64,000 nucleotides of DNA from positions 620,001 through 684,000 of the forward strand of contig NZ_LN907858.1 of the NCBI RefSeq assembly GCF_001460635.1. Direction: 5' to 3'. Below the pieces are notes generated by a model. It ran no database searches, was not told the DNA's origin, and saw only the letters and a list, made by a program, of their open reading frames with translations. This document shows, piece after piece, positions 1-9,300 of the stretch. Numbering within the stretch: position 1 is the stretch's first letter; each line of letters opens with the position of its first letter. Source of the DNA: Helicobacter typhlonius (GTDB lineage Bacteria > Campylobacterota > Campylobacteria > Campylobacterales > Helicobacteraceae). A program made the position numbers and the translations under genes.

Positions 1-1
1 A

Positions 2-40
2 AAACGCGCACAAAATTATCAATCACAACATCAATTTTAA
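2..40 (+). CDS. possible 3' end of an upstream gene
   Basis: Frame 2 stays open for 12 codons from the window edge to a TAA at 38-40, which lies 9 bases before the hypC ATG. By context this could be the end of hypB, which often precedes hypC, but the stretch is too short to recognise. Confidence 0.25.
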   Translation, partial: KRAQNYQSQHQF

Positions 41-49
41 GGAGATTCT

Positions 50-310
50 ATGTGTTTGGCTATCCCCTCTAAAGTTATAGAGTTGAAAGAAAATAATATG
101 GCAGTTGTAGATACATTAGGTGTCAAACGCGAGGCAAGCTTGGATTTGCTTGATGAAAAGGCAGATATTGGCGATTGGGTGCTGCTGCATATCGGCTATG
201 CGATGAGCAAGATTGATGAGGAGAGCGCGAGAGAGAGTTTAAAGCTGTATGAGCAGATTCTAGAATCTATGCGTGAGGAAGACGAGGAGATTTTAAACGC
301 AAATGGATAA
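50..310 (+). CDS. hypC: HypC family [NiFe]-hydrogenase maturation chaperone
   Basis: The 86-aa protein begins Met-Cys-Leu-Ala-Ile-Pro. The N-terminal MC(L)AIP is the signature of the HypC/HupF family, and Cys2 is the residue known to bind HypD and the hydrogenase large-subunit precursor during Fe(CN)2CO delivery. A beta-barrel core with a GDWVLLHIGYA motif follows, then an acidic helical tail. Length is typical. An AAGGAG ribosome-binding site lies just before the ATG. It heads a compact plus-strand run with hypD, a helicase gene and hypE, so it most likely serves the uptake hydrogenase in the cytoplasm. Confidence 0.95.
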   Translation: MCLAIPSKVIELKENNMAVVDTLGVKREASLDLLDEKADIGDWVLLHIGYAMSKIDEESARESLKLYEQILESMREEDEEILNANG

Positions 311-338
311 GGCATTGATAAGAGGCAGAGGGTGCTAG

Positions 339-1103
339 ATGAAAATTTTTATTGTGAATCTTAAACGCGCTAAAGAGCGCAAGGAGTTTATGCAAAGGCA
401 GTTTGATAGCGCAAGTGAGGGCGCAAAAAAGGGCTTTGAAGTGATATTTTTTGAAGCCATTGACGCACAAAAAGACGAGCATTTATCTTTTAAACAATAC
501 TCTAAAATAAGAAGCCTCCTTTTTCGCGGCAAAGAATTAAGCGCAGGAGAGAGGGCGTGTTTTGCAAGTCATTATAGCCTGTGGCAAAAGTGTGTAGAAC
601 TCAATGAACCTATTGTGGTAATAGAAGATGATGTGGAGTTGGAGGAGGAGTTTTTTAGCGAAATTACGCGTGTGGCACAGAGTGAGTATGTATATGTGCG
701 ATTGATGTATTCTAAAGCTCATTCGCATTTGATGTTTTTGGGTAAGGAGTTTTATATCACTTTTGAAAATGTTGCGGGGACGCAGGGCTACTATCTCACG
801 CCCACCGCCGCACAAGCTTTTATACAATTAGCACAAAGTTGGTATCGCCCGGTAGATGATTATATGGATATGTTTTATATCCATAATGTGCCTATCGTGT
901 GTATCAAGCCCATATTGCGCGAAGTGGCTATGCCTACCACGATAGGTGAACGTTGGGGTAAAGTGCCATTTCATTTTAAAATCGTGCGGGAATTTTCAAG
1001 ACTACTTTTTCAACTAAAAAAGAAGATATATTTGCTTTGGCATAAAAAACGGCTGATGTTGCCACAAAATGCCCTAGATTCTCTGGGGGGGGGGGGTATA
1101 TAA
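339..1103 (+). CDS. glycosyltransferase family 25 (LPS biosynthesis type) with a 3' poly-G tract
   Basis: The 254-aa protein resembles GT25 (LPS beta-1,4-galactosyltransferase-like) enzymes. It begins MKIFIVNLKRAKER and has the ERACFASHYSLW segment and an acidic VIEDDVELEEEFF motif near residue 93 that should bind the metal/sugar nucleotide. It probably adds a sugar to lipooligosaccharide or a surface glycan at the cytoplasmic face of the inner membrane. Its last codons (Leu-Gly-Gly-Gly-Gly-Ile-stop) are encoded by a run of 12 G, and its TAA overlaps the hypD ATG by one base. It interrupts the hyp gene run, an unusual place for a surface-glycan gene. The precise sugar is not predictable. Confidence 0.85.
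   Translation: MKIFIVNLKRAKERKEFMQRQFDSASEGAKKGFEVIFFEAIDAQKDEHLSFKQYSKIRSLLFRGKELSAGERACFASHYSLWQKCVELNEPIVVIEDDVELEEEFFSEITRVAQSEYVYVRLMYSKAHSHLMFLGKEFYITFENVAGTQGYYLTPTAAQAFIQLAQSWYRPVDDYMDMFYIHNVPIVCIKPILREVAMPTTIGERWGKVPFHFKIVREFSRLLFQLKKKIYLLWHKKRLMLPQNALDSLGGGGI
1085..1096 (+). repeat. homopolymeric G12 tract at the 3' end of the GT25 gene
   Basis: Twelve consecutive G lie eight codons before the GT25 stop and six bases before the hypD ATG. Such tracts mutate by slipped-strand mispairing in Helicobacter and Campylobacter. With 12 G the gene stops at TAATG. With 13 G the frame runs straight into hypD without a stop. With 11 G it reads a short different tail to a TGA inside hypD. Confidence 0.9.
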
Positions 1104-2230
1104 TGCTAAAACGCAAAAAAGCATTCAATTTAATTGAAAACTTCCGCGATGAAGAGGTGATTTTAGCCTATGCAAAAGCGATAAAAAATCTTGCCACATC
1201 TTTAGAATATCCCTTGCATATTATGGAAGTATGCGGCGGACATACGCATAGCATTATGCGCTATGGACTAGAGAATGTGTTACCACCAAATATTGACTTT
1301 ATCCACGGACCGGGCTGTCCTGTGTGCGTAATGCCAAAAAATAGAATCAACCAAGCCTATGAAATTGCAATGCAAAAAAATGTGATTTTGCTTACCCTTG
1401 GCGATATGATAAAAGTGCCCGGCAGCAATGGAAGTCTCGCTGATGCAAGGGCGCAGGGAGCTGATGTGCGCTTTCTCTACTCGCCTATGCAGGTGCTTGA
1501 GATTGCAAAGGAAAATCCCACAAAGCGTGTGGTGTTTTTTGCTATTGGCTTTGAGACAACTACGCCTATGACTGCCGCACTCATAGAAAGAGTGCTTGAC
1601 TTGGGGCTTACAAATGTGTTTTTTCATATTAATCACGTGCTTGTGCCGTCGCCTCTTAGGGCGATTTTTGATTCTAAACAATGTGCCGTGAATGCCCTTA
1701 TCGCGCCTTCGCACGTGAGTGTGATAAGTGGGGCGAAAATCTATGAAGATTTGGTGCGCGATTATCATCTACCCATTGTTGTGAGTGGCTTTGAGCCTGT
1801 GGATATAATGGAAAGCATTTATATGCTTACAAATCAAGCCATAAACAAACAAAATGTGCTTGAGATTCAATATAAGCGCGTAGTTACAATGGAGGGGAAT
1901 CTTAAAGCTCAAGCGATGGTGGAGAAGTATTTTCAAACGAGAGAAAGTTTTAAATGGCGAGGGCTTGGAAATATTGCAAACTCGGCTTTGAGGCTTAGAG
2001 ATGAGTATGCTGCATTTGATGCGGAGAGAATTTTTAGCGATATTTTAAGTAAAGAGCCAATCCCTGATAATAAAGCCTGTCGTTGCGGCGATATTTTGCG
2101 AGGTGTAGCAAAACCCTATGATTGCAAAGTCTTTGGCAAAGCCTGCACGCCAAGCAATCCGATAGGTAGCTGTATGGTAAGTAGCGAGGGGGCGTGTGCG
2201 GCGTATTATAAATATGGTGTAAGGTCATAA
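1103..2230 (+). CDS. hypD: hydrogenase maturation protein HypD
   Basis: The 375-aa protein has the full set of HypD signatures: EVCGGHTHS (about residue 40), HGPGCPVCVMP (about 70), GFETTTP (about 155), and the C-terminal CRCGDILRG and Cys-rich tail. HypD is the [4Fe-4S] scaffold that, with HypC, assembles the Fe(CN)2CO unit of [NiFe]-hydrogenase. Length is normal. Start and stop overlap both neighbours by one base (TAATG upstream; TAATGAG at 2228 downstream), which suggests translational coupling. It has no strong ribosome-binding site of its own, because the G tract occupies that position. Confidence 0.97.
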   Translation: MLKRKKAFNLIENFRDEEVILAYAKAIKNLATSLEYPLHIMEVCGGHTHSIMRYGLENVLPPNIDFIHGPGCPVCVMPKNRINQAYEIAMQKNVILLTLGDMIKVPGSNGSLADARAQGADVRFLYSPMQVLEIAKENPTKRVVFFAIGFETTTPMTAALIERVLDLGLTNVFFHINHVLVPSPLRAIFDSKQCAVNALIAPSHVSVISGAKIYEDLVRDYHLPIVVSGFEPVDIMESIYMLTNQAINKQNVLEIQYKRVVTMEGNLKAQAMVEKYFQTRESFKWRGLGNIANSALRLRDEYAAFDAERIFSDILSKEPIPDNKACRCGDILRGVAKPYDCKVFGKACTPSNPIGSCMVSSEGACAAYYKYGVRS

Positions 2231-3918
2231 TGAGCGATATTAAGCACATACTTCTAAACGCTGCGCATATTTATTATGATTATTTGTGTGCGAATGATTT
2301 GGGTTTAAGCGAGATTAGCATTAGGCACTATGAATGCACGGATTGTGAGCTTATTTTGACACTTAGGTATAATGTGGGCGATATGGATGTGAAGCTTAGT
2401 GCAGCTTTGCTTTTAGAATGCGAACAAAATCTATATATGATAGGCGAAGATAGCGAGATAATGCTTGAATCTTATGATAAAAAGCAAAAAATACTCTATT
2501 TGAATCTAAGCGAAAAGATGACAAAGATTCTAAAAAAAGCAGAGAAAGAAAAAAAGCCCTTGAGACTTTTTAGCGATTTGAAGTTTTTAGTAAAAAATAT
2601 TATTGATTTTTTTGAAACAAATGGGGAGTGCGTGGGCTTACCAAATTCTATCGCAACTTGCCTCACTCCTCATATTGAGCGACTAAGTGAGGAGCAAAAT
2701 GCAGCTCTTAATCAAGTGCTAAATAGCCCTTTAAGTTATGTGTGGGGACCGCCGGGCACAGGTAAAACTCAAGCAGTGCTTTTTGAAGCACTTTTGCATT
2801 ATATCAAGCTTGATAAAAAAGTGGCAGTCGTAGCGGTAACAAATAATGCGCTTGAGCAGGTGCTAAAGAGTCTTATTCGGCAGTTTGATGAGCTGGGATT
2901 TGAACGCAGTATGATTTTGCGGTTAGGAACGCCCACAATGCAGTATATGAACGACTATCCGCAGACTTGCGACCCCAATATTATGAAGCAAAATAAGGGC
3001 GTGGATTTATTTAATTTTGAAGATTCACTGACAAGTCGCCTTAAAAATGCACTCGTGGTGGGCGTAACGCTCGATGGTTTCATAAAACGATATGGAAGTC
3101 TGCCCTTGCAGTTCCATCATATTTTTTTAGATGAATGTGCCTATGCACCGCTCATTAAAACCTGCGCTTTGTGTGTGGATAATACGCCTTTGGCACTCTT
3201 TGGCGACCATAAGCAGCTTTTTCCTGTATGCGAAATGCCCCTAAGTGAGATAGCAAAAGAGGAGAACAAAAACGCATCTACTTGGAATCTCTCCGCGCTT
3301 TTTTTAGAGAGCTTTTGTAAGGGAGAGCAGCTAGAGCGGCTTATATTGCTTAACGAGCAGGGACACACAATGCCTCCTTTGCAAGATATGGCTTTAAGCA
3401 CATTGAGTAAAACACATCGCTATGGTAACAATCTCGCGCGTTTGCTTGATAAGCATATTTATCACATAGGGCTTAGGGGGACAGATTCACATATCGAACT
3501 TTTTGTGTGCGATAGTGGGAGCAAAAGCGAGGTAGATAAACATATAAGTATGAATGAGGTACGCTCCTGTGCGCGTCTATGTGCGCAGCTAGGAGAGCGG
3601 GAATATGCGGTAATTACACCCTTTGTAAAGCAGAGAAAAGCCCTCTCTCAAATGATTCCACGCGATAGAATCTTCACGATTCACGGCTCACAAGGGCAGG
3701 AATTTGATGATGTGATTTTTTCTCCCGTGAGTTTGCATTACTATTTGACAGATTCACGACAAACCCACGCCCTTTACGCGCTCAATGTGGCGATTTCACG
3801 CACAAAAAAACGACTTTTTATCGTGTGTGATTATGACTTTTGGAGTAAGCAAAAAAATCAGCTTCTCTACGCACTTTTGCAAGAATGCAAAAATTTTGAT
3901 GTAGCACAAGGAGGATAA
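2230..3918 (+). CDS. superfamily 1 (Upf1/DNA2-like) helicase/ATPase
   Basis: The 562-aa protein has SF1B helicase motifs in order: Walker A GPPGTGKT at about residue 173-180; a DEC variant of motif II (FLDECAYAP) at about 300; motif III GDHKQLFP shortly after; HGSQGQEFDDV (motif V) at about 487; and LNVAISRTKKRLF (motif VI) at about 518. The N-terminal 150 residues are not recognisable. Such proteins act on DNA or RNA. The gene overlaps hypD by one base and abuts hypE without a gap, so it is transcribed with the hydrogenase maturation genes, although no known role links it to them. A repair, RNA or defence function is possible. Confidence 0.85.
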   Translation: MSDIKHILLNAAHIYYDYLCANDLGLSEISIRHYECTDCELILTLRYNVGDMDVKLSAALLLECEQNLYMIGEDSEIMLESYDKKQKILYLNLSEKMTKILKKAEKEKKPLRLFSDLKFLVKNIIDFFETNGECVGLPNSIATCLTPHIERLSEEQNAALNQVLNSPLSYVWGPPGTGKTQAVLFEALLHYIKLDKKVAVVAVTNNALEQVLKSLIRQFDELGFERSMILRLGTPTMQYMNDYPQTCDPNIMKQNKGVDLFNFEDSLTSRLKNALVVGVTLDGFIKRYGSLPLQFHHIFLDECAYAPLIKTCALCVDNTPLALFGDHKQLFPVCEMPLSEIAKEENKNASTWNLSALFLESFCKGEQLERLILLNEQGHTMPPLQDMALSTLSKTHRYGNNLARLLDKHIYHIGLRGTDSHIELFVCDSGSKSEVDKHISMNEVRSCARLCAQLGEREYAVITPFVKQRKALSQMIPRDRIFTIHGSQGQEFDDVIFSPVSLHYYLTDSRQTHALYALNVAISRTKKRLFIVCDYDFWSKQKNQLLYALLQECKNFDVAQGG

Positions 3919-4929
3919 ATGAAAAATACGCATATTAGCCTATCTCACGGCAGTGGTGGCGTAGAATCTAATGCGCTTATCGAAGAGGTGATGTATAAGA
4001 TTCTAGGTGAAATTATCGTGTGTGGCGGAGAGGACGCGGGGATTTTTGGCGGGGGTAAGCAGTATGCTATAAGCACAGATAGCTATGTGGTAAGCCCGAT
4101 TTTTTTCCCCGGAGGCGATATTGGCAAACTTAGCGTGTGTGGCTCGAGCAATGATGTGGCAATGCGTGGTGCAAAGCCTAGATATTTAAGCTTAGGACTT
4201 ATTTTAGAAGAGGGATTGAGTGTGGCAGATTTGGAGAAGATTCTCTATTCTATACGCGCAGAAGCGATAAATGGAGGCTTAAAGATTCTATCTGGTGATA
4301 CAAAGGTTGTGCCAAAGGGTAATGCGGATAGAATCTATATTAACACCACTGCTATTGGGGAAGTGCAGGGCGTGGATTGGCATATAGGACGCATACAAGA
4401 GGGTGATGATATTATTGTGAGTGCGCCTGTGGGGACACACGGCGCAGTGATATTTTGTGAGCGCAATGAGATTGCCTTGCAAAGTGATTTGCAAAGCGAT
4501 TGTGCGCAGCTCTATCCACTTGTGGAGCAGCTTAAAGGTTGCGAGATTCACACAATGCGTGATGCGACACGAGGTGGCTTGGCGGCAGTGCTGAATGAAT
4601 GGAGCAGGGCGGCTATGGTGGAAATAGAGGTGCAAATAGATACGATTCCAATACTTGAGCAGGTGCGTGGCGTGTGCGAAATACTCGGGTTTGACGCGTT
4701 AAGCCTTGCAAATGAGGGTGTGTGCGTAATGGCTGTGCCAAGTAGTGAAAGCAAAAAGGTTTTAGAATCTTTGTATGCACACCCATTGGGTCAAAAAGCC
4801 TGTGTAATTGGGAGAGTATCGCGCAAGGTAGAAGATAAGAGACAATCTCGAGTGATGTCGATAAATGCGTGGGGTGGGAAAAGCTATGTGGAGTATCCGC
4901 AAGGTGAGCTACTCCCTAGAATCTGCTAG
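3919..4929 (+). CDS. hypE: hydrogenase maturation protein HypE
   Basis: The 336-aa protein is HypE of the PurM/AIR-synthase fold. It begins with a HGSGG motif and has GEDAGIFGGG, TDSYVVSPIFFPGGDIGKL and GDTKVVPKG segments. It ends in ...LPRIC-stop; the C-terminal Cys is the residue carbamoylated by HypF and dehydrated to a thiocyanate, giving the CN ligands of the hydrogenase iron. The gene starts immediately after the helicase stop (TAA ATG), with GGAGG inside the upstream 3' end. hypF and hypA/hypB are not in the window. Confidence 0.97.
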   Translation: MKNTHISLSHGSGGVESNALIEEVMYKILGEIIVCGGEDAGIFGGGKQYAISTDSYVVSPIFFPGGDIGKLSVCGSSNDVAMRGAKPRYLSLGLILEEGLSVADLEKILYSIRAEAINGGLKILSGDTKVVPKGNADRIYINTTAIGEVQGVDWHIGRIQEGDDIIVSAPVGTHGAVIFCERNEIALQSDLQSDCAQLYPLVEQLKGCEIHTMRDATRGGLAAVLNEWSRAAMVEIEVQIDTIPILEQVRGVCEILGFDALSLANEGVCVMAVPSSESKKVLESLYAHPLGQKACVIGRVSRKVEDKRQSRVMSINAWGGKSYVEYPQGELLPRIC

Positions 4930-4961
4930 GAAATGAACCCCCAATTAAGGGCGGACAAGTG

Positions 4962-4981
4962 AGATTCTAAAGATAGAATCT
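4962..4981. terminator. perfect 8-bp inverted repeat between convergent hypE and the RRM gene
   Basis: AGATTCTA, a 4-base AAGA loop, then TAGAATCT. It lies 32 bases after the hypE stop and just beyond the stop of the minus-strand RRM gene, where a bidirectional terminator is expected. The stem is AT-rich and no clear U tract follows, so it may equally be two copies of the genome-wide AGATTCT word. Confidence 0.4.
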
Positions 4982-4991
4982 GCTAGACCTG

Positions 4992-5237
4992 CTAGTCGCG
5001 TGGTCGTGCTTCATTCACGCGCATATTTCTACCGCGAAAATCCTTTTCATTCAGTGCTTCAATGGCTTTAAGTGCAGCCTCATCTTCCATTTCTACAAAT
5101 CCAAAACCCTTTGGCTTACCGCTCTCTCTGTCAGTAATAAGCTTTACAGAAGAAACTTCACCAAATTGAGAAAATAACTCTTTTAACTCATCACGTGTAA
5201 CCGCATACACTAAGTTGCCCACATAAAGTGTTTTCAA
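4992..5237 (-). CDS. single-RRM RNA-binding protein
   Basis: I place the start at a TTG (5237-5235), because TTAGGAG lies just upstream and homology begins there (KTLYVGNL...). This gives 81 aa rather than the longer in-frame reading. RNP2 (LYVGNL) and RNP1 (KGFGFVEM) are both present, with a short basic tail, so it is one complete RRM. Such small RRM proteins are common in Helicobacter and cyanobacteria and bind single-stranded RNA or DNA. The neighbouring lolC/E and secA genes are on the same strand, but an intergenic gap of about 90 bp lies between them. The physiological target is unknown. Confidence 0.88.
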   Translation of the reverse strand: MKTLYVGNLVYAVTRDELKELFSQFGEVSSVKLITDRESGKPKGFGFVEMEDEAALKAIEALNEKDFRGRNMRVNEARPRD

Positions 5238-5331
5238 ATGAACTCCTAATAAAGAAAAATAGCACCACCGATGATGCTTGTGTATGCTATGATTTATTTG
5301 TTTAAACATTACTTAAAATGATGTTGATATA

Positions 5332-6639
5332 TCATTCATTGCGTAAAACTTGCAATGTGTCTATTGATGAGGCTTTTTTGGCTGGATAATATGATGAGAG
5401 GCATACAATGACAATAGCCCCCAAAATCGTTCGCACAAAATCTAAGAGTGATAAGTCTAGTGGGAGCTTTGAGCTACCATATACATCAGCAGGAAGCGAG
5501 ATGATAGGAAAGGTATCAAGCATATACATTGCCACGCCTGTAAGCACCACGCCAAGCGCGATACCGCTTAAGCCAATCGTATTTCCCACCCAAAAAAACA
5601 CGCTTTTAATTTCCTGTTTGCTCGCACCAAGCGAGAGAAGCAATGCAATTTCTTTGCGGCGATTCATCACAACCATAAGCAAGGAGCTAATGATGTTAAG
5701 ACTTGCCATAACGATAATAAGCATAAGCACAATAAAAAGTGCGCGTTTTTCAAGCTCTAACGCCGAGAAAAAATTACCATTTTGTTGCCACCAGCCCTCT
5801 ACCCCCGCACGATTTGGAAACTCGACAAGTAGAAATTGCCTAATTGCATCAATATCCTCCATTGGACTTGGCGTATAAATATGTATGCCATCATATATGC
5901 CAGAATCTAGTCGGCGGATTTTTTGCAATGCACTAATATTAGTATAAGTATAAGCCTCATCGTATGCCCTTAGCCCAGATTCAAAAAATCCCGCAATCAA
6001 AAAGCGTTTATTGATAGGTGTGTAGCTAAAGCCACTTGGTTCAAGCTGTGTAAAAAATAAATCAATCTTATCGCCAAAGTCTAAGCCAAAATTCTCCTCA
6101 AAACCCCTCCCCATAAGAATCGAAAATGTATTTTCTGTGAATCTTGTGATATTTTGCTCTTTTATTCTTTCAATTTCATCTTGTTTCTCTTTTGTGAGGG
6201 CTTTTGTTGCAGATTCACTCATATTGCTATATTGAGCAGGTTTAAAGGCATTATTTACGACTTCATTCATTTTAGATTCTGCGTGCATATCCACACCAAA
6301 AACCATTGTGGCATTCATTGTGTCGCCTACCTTGCTTACTGCCTGATAGCGTAAATAGGGGCTAAAAAGAAACTGCGGAAAGCGCGTTTTGAGGGCTTGA
6401 AGTATCTCATCATCTACGCCTAAATGCGTGGTAGAATACACGCTTAAAGGGTAATTCATCACAAAGAGTTTGCGCTCAAATTCCTTTAACATACCATTCA
6501 TAATCGCCATTGCCACACACAGCACCATAACGCCAATGCCTACACCAAAAAACGCCAATAAGGCTGTGATAGAAATAAAAGGTTGTGTTTTATCAAAGCG
6601 CAAATAACGTGGTAAGAGATAGAAAATAAGGGCTTTCAT
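5332..6639 (-). CDS. LolC/E family lipoprotein-releasing ABC transporter permease
   Basis: The 435-aa inner-membrane protein has one N-terminal membrane segment (about residues 20-48), a long periplasmic MacB-type domain, and three C-terminal segments (about 300-430). The FtsX-like signature NRRKEIALLLSLGAS sits between the first two of these. It should extract lipoproteins from the inner membrane and hand them to LolA. The ATG overlaps the secA stop (TAATG). The order lolA / secA / this gene is the same as in H. pylori. One permease may serve as a homodimer. The LolD ATPase is not in the window. Confidence 0.88.
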   Translation of the reverse strand: MKALIFYLLPRYLRFDKTQPFISITALLAFFGVGIGVMVLCVAMAIMNGMLKEFERKLFVMNYPLSVYSTTHLGVDDEILQALKTRFPQFLFSPYLRYQAVSKVGDTMNATMVFGVDMHAESKMNEVVNNAFKPAQYSNMSESATKALTKEKQDEIERIKEQNITRFTENTFSILMGRGFEENFGLDFGDKIDLFFTQLEPSGFSYTPINKRFLIAGFFESGLRAYDEAYTYTNISALQKIRRLDSGIYDGIHIYTPSPMEDIDAIRQFLLVEFPNRAGVEGWWQQNGNFFSALELEKRALFIVLMLIIVMASLNIISSLLMVVMNRRKEIALLLSLGASKQEIKSVFFWVGNTIGLSGIALGVVLTGVAMYMLDTFPIISLPADVYGSSKLPLDLSLLDFVRTILGAIVIVCLSSYYPAKKASSIDTLQVLRNE

Positions 6640-9194
6640 TATGCTAACAAACCTTTTTTGGGACCGCTTTTGCCGTGGCAGAGTTTGTATTTTTTGCCAC
6701 TACCACAAGGACAGGGGTCATTGCGCGAAATTTTTGGTTTTGCTACATTTGTAGAATCCGTGCTTATGCGTGAATCTTGCAGATTTTCCTCTAGCTCATC
6801 TTGCATATTTTGCAGCATTTGCTCGGTTTCTTCCTCCTCTTTTTCTTTAAGCTGAATGATATGCAACATTTTTGTCGTTTCGATTTTGAGATTCTCTATA
6901 AACTCTAGGAAAAGGTTATAACTCTCTTTTTTGTATTCCACAAGCGGATCTTTTTGATTGTAGCCGCGCAATCCTATGCCGGTTTTAAGATTATCCATTG
7001 TATAGAGATGCTCACGCCACGAGCTATCAAGCACTTGCAAGTAGATAATGCGCTCAATCTGCGCTCTTTGCTCATTAGGAATCTTAGACATTTTCTCCTC
7101 ATAGCCTTGCTTCATTTGTGTGATAATTTTTGAAAGTAGTTCATCATAGTCTAAACCCTCGCAATCCCCTATATCCAGTCCTAATTCCTCTTTTGCCTGT
7201 GCTTTAAGAGACGAAAGGTTGAAATGCTCACTCTCATCGCCGGGTAGAATCTGCGCCTTGTAGAGTAGCATTTGCGCACTTAGCTCACGATTTGTATCTA
7301 TGCGTTCAGTGAGGGAGCAATTTTCATCAAGCAATTCGTTACGTAGTTTATATACAGCTTTGCGTTGCTCATTAGCAACATCATCATATTCAAGCAAATG
7401 CTTGCGTGATTCAAAATGGAGATTTTCTACCTTTTTTTGTGCACTTTCTACTGAACGCGTAACAAGTCCAGATTCTATATGTTCGCCCTCTTTAAGCCCA
7501 AGACGCTCCATAATGCCCTTAATCTTATCACTCCCAAAGATTCTAAGTAGCGAATCTTCAAGGCTCAAATAGAATTGACTAATGCCCGGGTCGCCTTGTC
7601 GCCCAGCTCTTCCGCGTAATTGGTTATCAATGCGGCGGCTTTCGTGTCGCTCTGTCCCAATAATATATAATCCGCCAAGTTCGCGTATTTCGTCGTTGAT
7701 TTTAATATCTACACCGCGTCCTGCCATATTTGTAGCGATTGTTACTGCACCTTTTACTCCAGCGTCTTTAATAATTTCGGCTTCTTTAGTGTGCTGTTTG
7801 GCATTTAAGACAGTGTGAGGGATTCTATGTTTTTTAAGAAGTTCGTGCAGAATCTCACTTTTTTCAATACTTGCAGTTCCTACAAGGACAGGCTGACCTT
7901 TTTTGTAAAGCTCTTGAATCTTGTCAATAACAGCATTAAATTTCTCTTTCTCACTTTTATAAATAAGGTCATTGAGGTCTTTGCGCTGCACAGGGACATT
8001 TGTAGGAATACTCACTACTTCAAGGTTGTAAATTTGCAAAAATTCACTTGCTTCTGTTTGCGCTGTGCCCGTCATACCAGAGAGCTTTTCATAAAGACGA
8101 AAATAATTTTGGAAAGTAATATCTGCAAGTGTTTGACTTTCCTCTTTAATATCAACCTTTTCTTTTGCCTCAATTGCTTGATGTAATCCCTCACTAAATC
8201 GTCTGCCTTCACTTAAACGCCCTGTGAATTCATCAACAATGACTACTTCATCATTTTGCACAACATAGTCTTTATCTTTAATAAAAAGATAATTTGCCTT
8301 GAGTGCTTGGTCAAGATGATGAGAGAGTGCAGCATTTTCAATACTATAAAGATTATCTACTTTAAAAAGACTCTCAGCCTTTTTAATGCCTTCTTCATTG
8401 AGGAGAATAACGCGATTTTTTTCATCAATGCTAAAATCTTCTTCGTTTTTGAGCTTTTGAGCTACGCTATTGGCGAGCTGGTAGTGTTCAAGTGTGCGAT
8501 TAACAGGTCCAGAGATGATAAGAGGTGTGCGTGCTTCATCAATAAGGATAGAATCTACCTCATCAATAATCGCAAAATAGTGCTCTCCTTGCACTTTTTG
8601 AGAAAGGTCATATTTCATATTGTCTCGCAAATAATCAAAGCCAAATTCATTATTTGTGCCATAAACAATATCACACGCATATGCCTGCAAACGTTCATTA
8701 TCATCGCGGACTTCACTTGTAATAATACCTACTTCAAAGCCCAGAAAATTATAAAGTGGTTCTAATTCTTTGGCATCTCTATTGGCAAGATAATCATTAA
8801 CTGTTACAACGTGCACACCCCTGCCACAGAGTGCATTAAGACATACTGCAAGAGTTGCCACAAGCGTTTTGCCCTCTCCTGTTTTCATTTCAGCGATACG
8901 TCCATCATTAAGTGCCATACCACCGATAAGTTGCACATCAAAATGCCGCATACCTAGCACTCTTTTGCTTGCTTCGCGTGTGATTGCAAAACTTTTGTGT
9001 AGAATTGATTGAAGTGAGGTTTCGCCATTTTGGATAAGTTTTCTTAATTGCATAAAAGCCTCTTGCAGTTGTGCATCACTTAGAGTATTGTAAGTAGATT
9101 CTAAAGCATTAATGGCTTGGACTTCTTTAAGATAATGTTTAATGAGTTTATTGTTGCGTGAGCCTAGAAATTTTGAAACAAGAGTGTGTAGCAT
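6639..9194 (-). CDS. secA: preprotein translocase ATPase SecA
   Basis: The 851-aa protein is SecA of normal length. It has Walker [12 protein letters not shown] near residue 104, [19 protein letters not shown] near 215, [10 protein letters not shown], the [13 protein letters not shown] helicase motif, and a C-terminal zinc-binding SEC-C motif ([14 protein letters not shown]). It drives export of unfolded preproteins through SecYEG. It is transcribed with the downstream lolC/E-type gene (one-base overlap) and diverges from lolA. Confidence 0.98.
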   Translation of the reverse strand: MLHTLVSKFLGSRNNKLIKHYLKEVQAINALESTYNTLSDAQLQEAFMQLRKLIQNGETSLQSILHKSFAITREASKRVLGMRHFDVQLIGGMALNDGRIAEMKTGEGKTLVATLAVCLNALCGRGVHVVTVNDYLANRDAKELEPLYNFLGFEVGIITSEVRDDNERLQAYACDIVYGTNNEFGFDYLRDNMKYDLSQKVQGEHYFAIIDEVDSILIDEARTPLIISGPVNRTLEHYQLANSVAQKLKNEEDFSIDEKNRVILLNEEGIKKAESLFKVDNLYSIENAALSHHLDQALKANYLFIKDKDYVVQNDEVVIVDEFTGRLSEGRRFSEGLHQAIEAKEKVDIKEESQTLADITFQNYFRLYEKLSGMTGTAQTEASEFLQIYNLEVVSIPTNVPVQRKDLNDLIYKSEKEKFNAVIDKIQELYKKGQPVLVGTASIEKSEILHELLKKHRIPHTVLNAKQHTKEAEIIKDAGVKGAVTIATNMAGRGVDIKINDEIRELGGLYIIGTERHESRRIDNQLRGRAGRQGDPGISQFYLSLEDSLLRIFGSDKIKGIMERLGLKEGEHIESGLVTRSVESAQKKVENLHFESRKHLLEYDDVANEQRKAVYKLRNELLDENCSLTERIDTNRELSAQMLLYKAQILPGDESEHFNLSSLKAQAKEELGLDIGDCEGLDYDELLSKIITQMKQGYEEKMSKIPNEQRAQIERIIYLQVLDSSWREHLYTMDNLKTGIGLRGYNQKDPLVEYKKESYNLFLEFIENLKIETTKMLHIIQLKEKEEEETEQMLQNMQDELEENLQDSRISTDSTNVAKPKISRNDPCPCGSGKKYKLCHGKSGPKKGLLA

Positions 9195-9300
9195 ATGTAG
9201 CCTTTTAGTTAAGAATTAGGTGCAATTTTAGCACACTTTTATGGAGTTTTGGTAAAATCGCCAACTTTAAACAAGATAAACACTCAAAGGATTCTAAAAA

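Noticed and set aside
5238-5309. Longer N-terminus of the RRM protein
   Set aside because: The extra 24 residues do not resemble the family, and TTAGGAG is ideally placed for the TTG at 5237.
7300-8765. Plus-strand open frames of up to 169 codons inside secA
   Set aside because: They are antisense shadows of a highly conserved SecA sequence.
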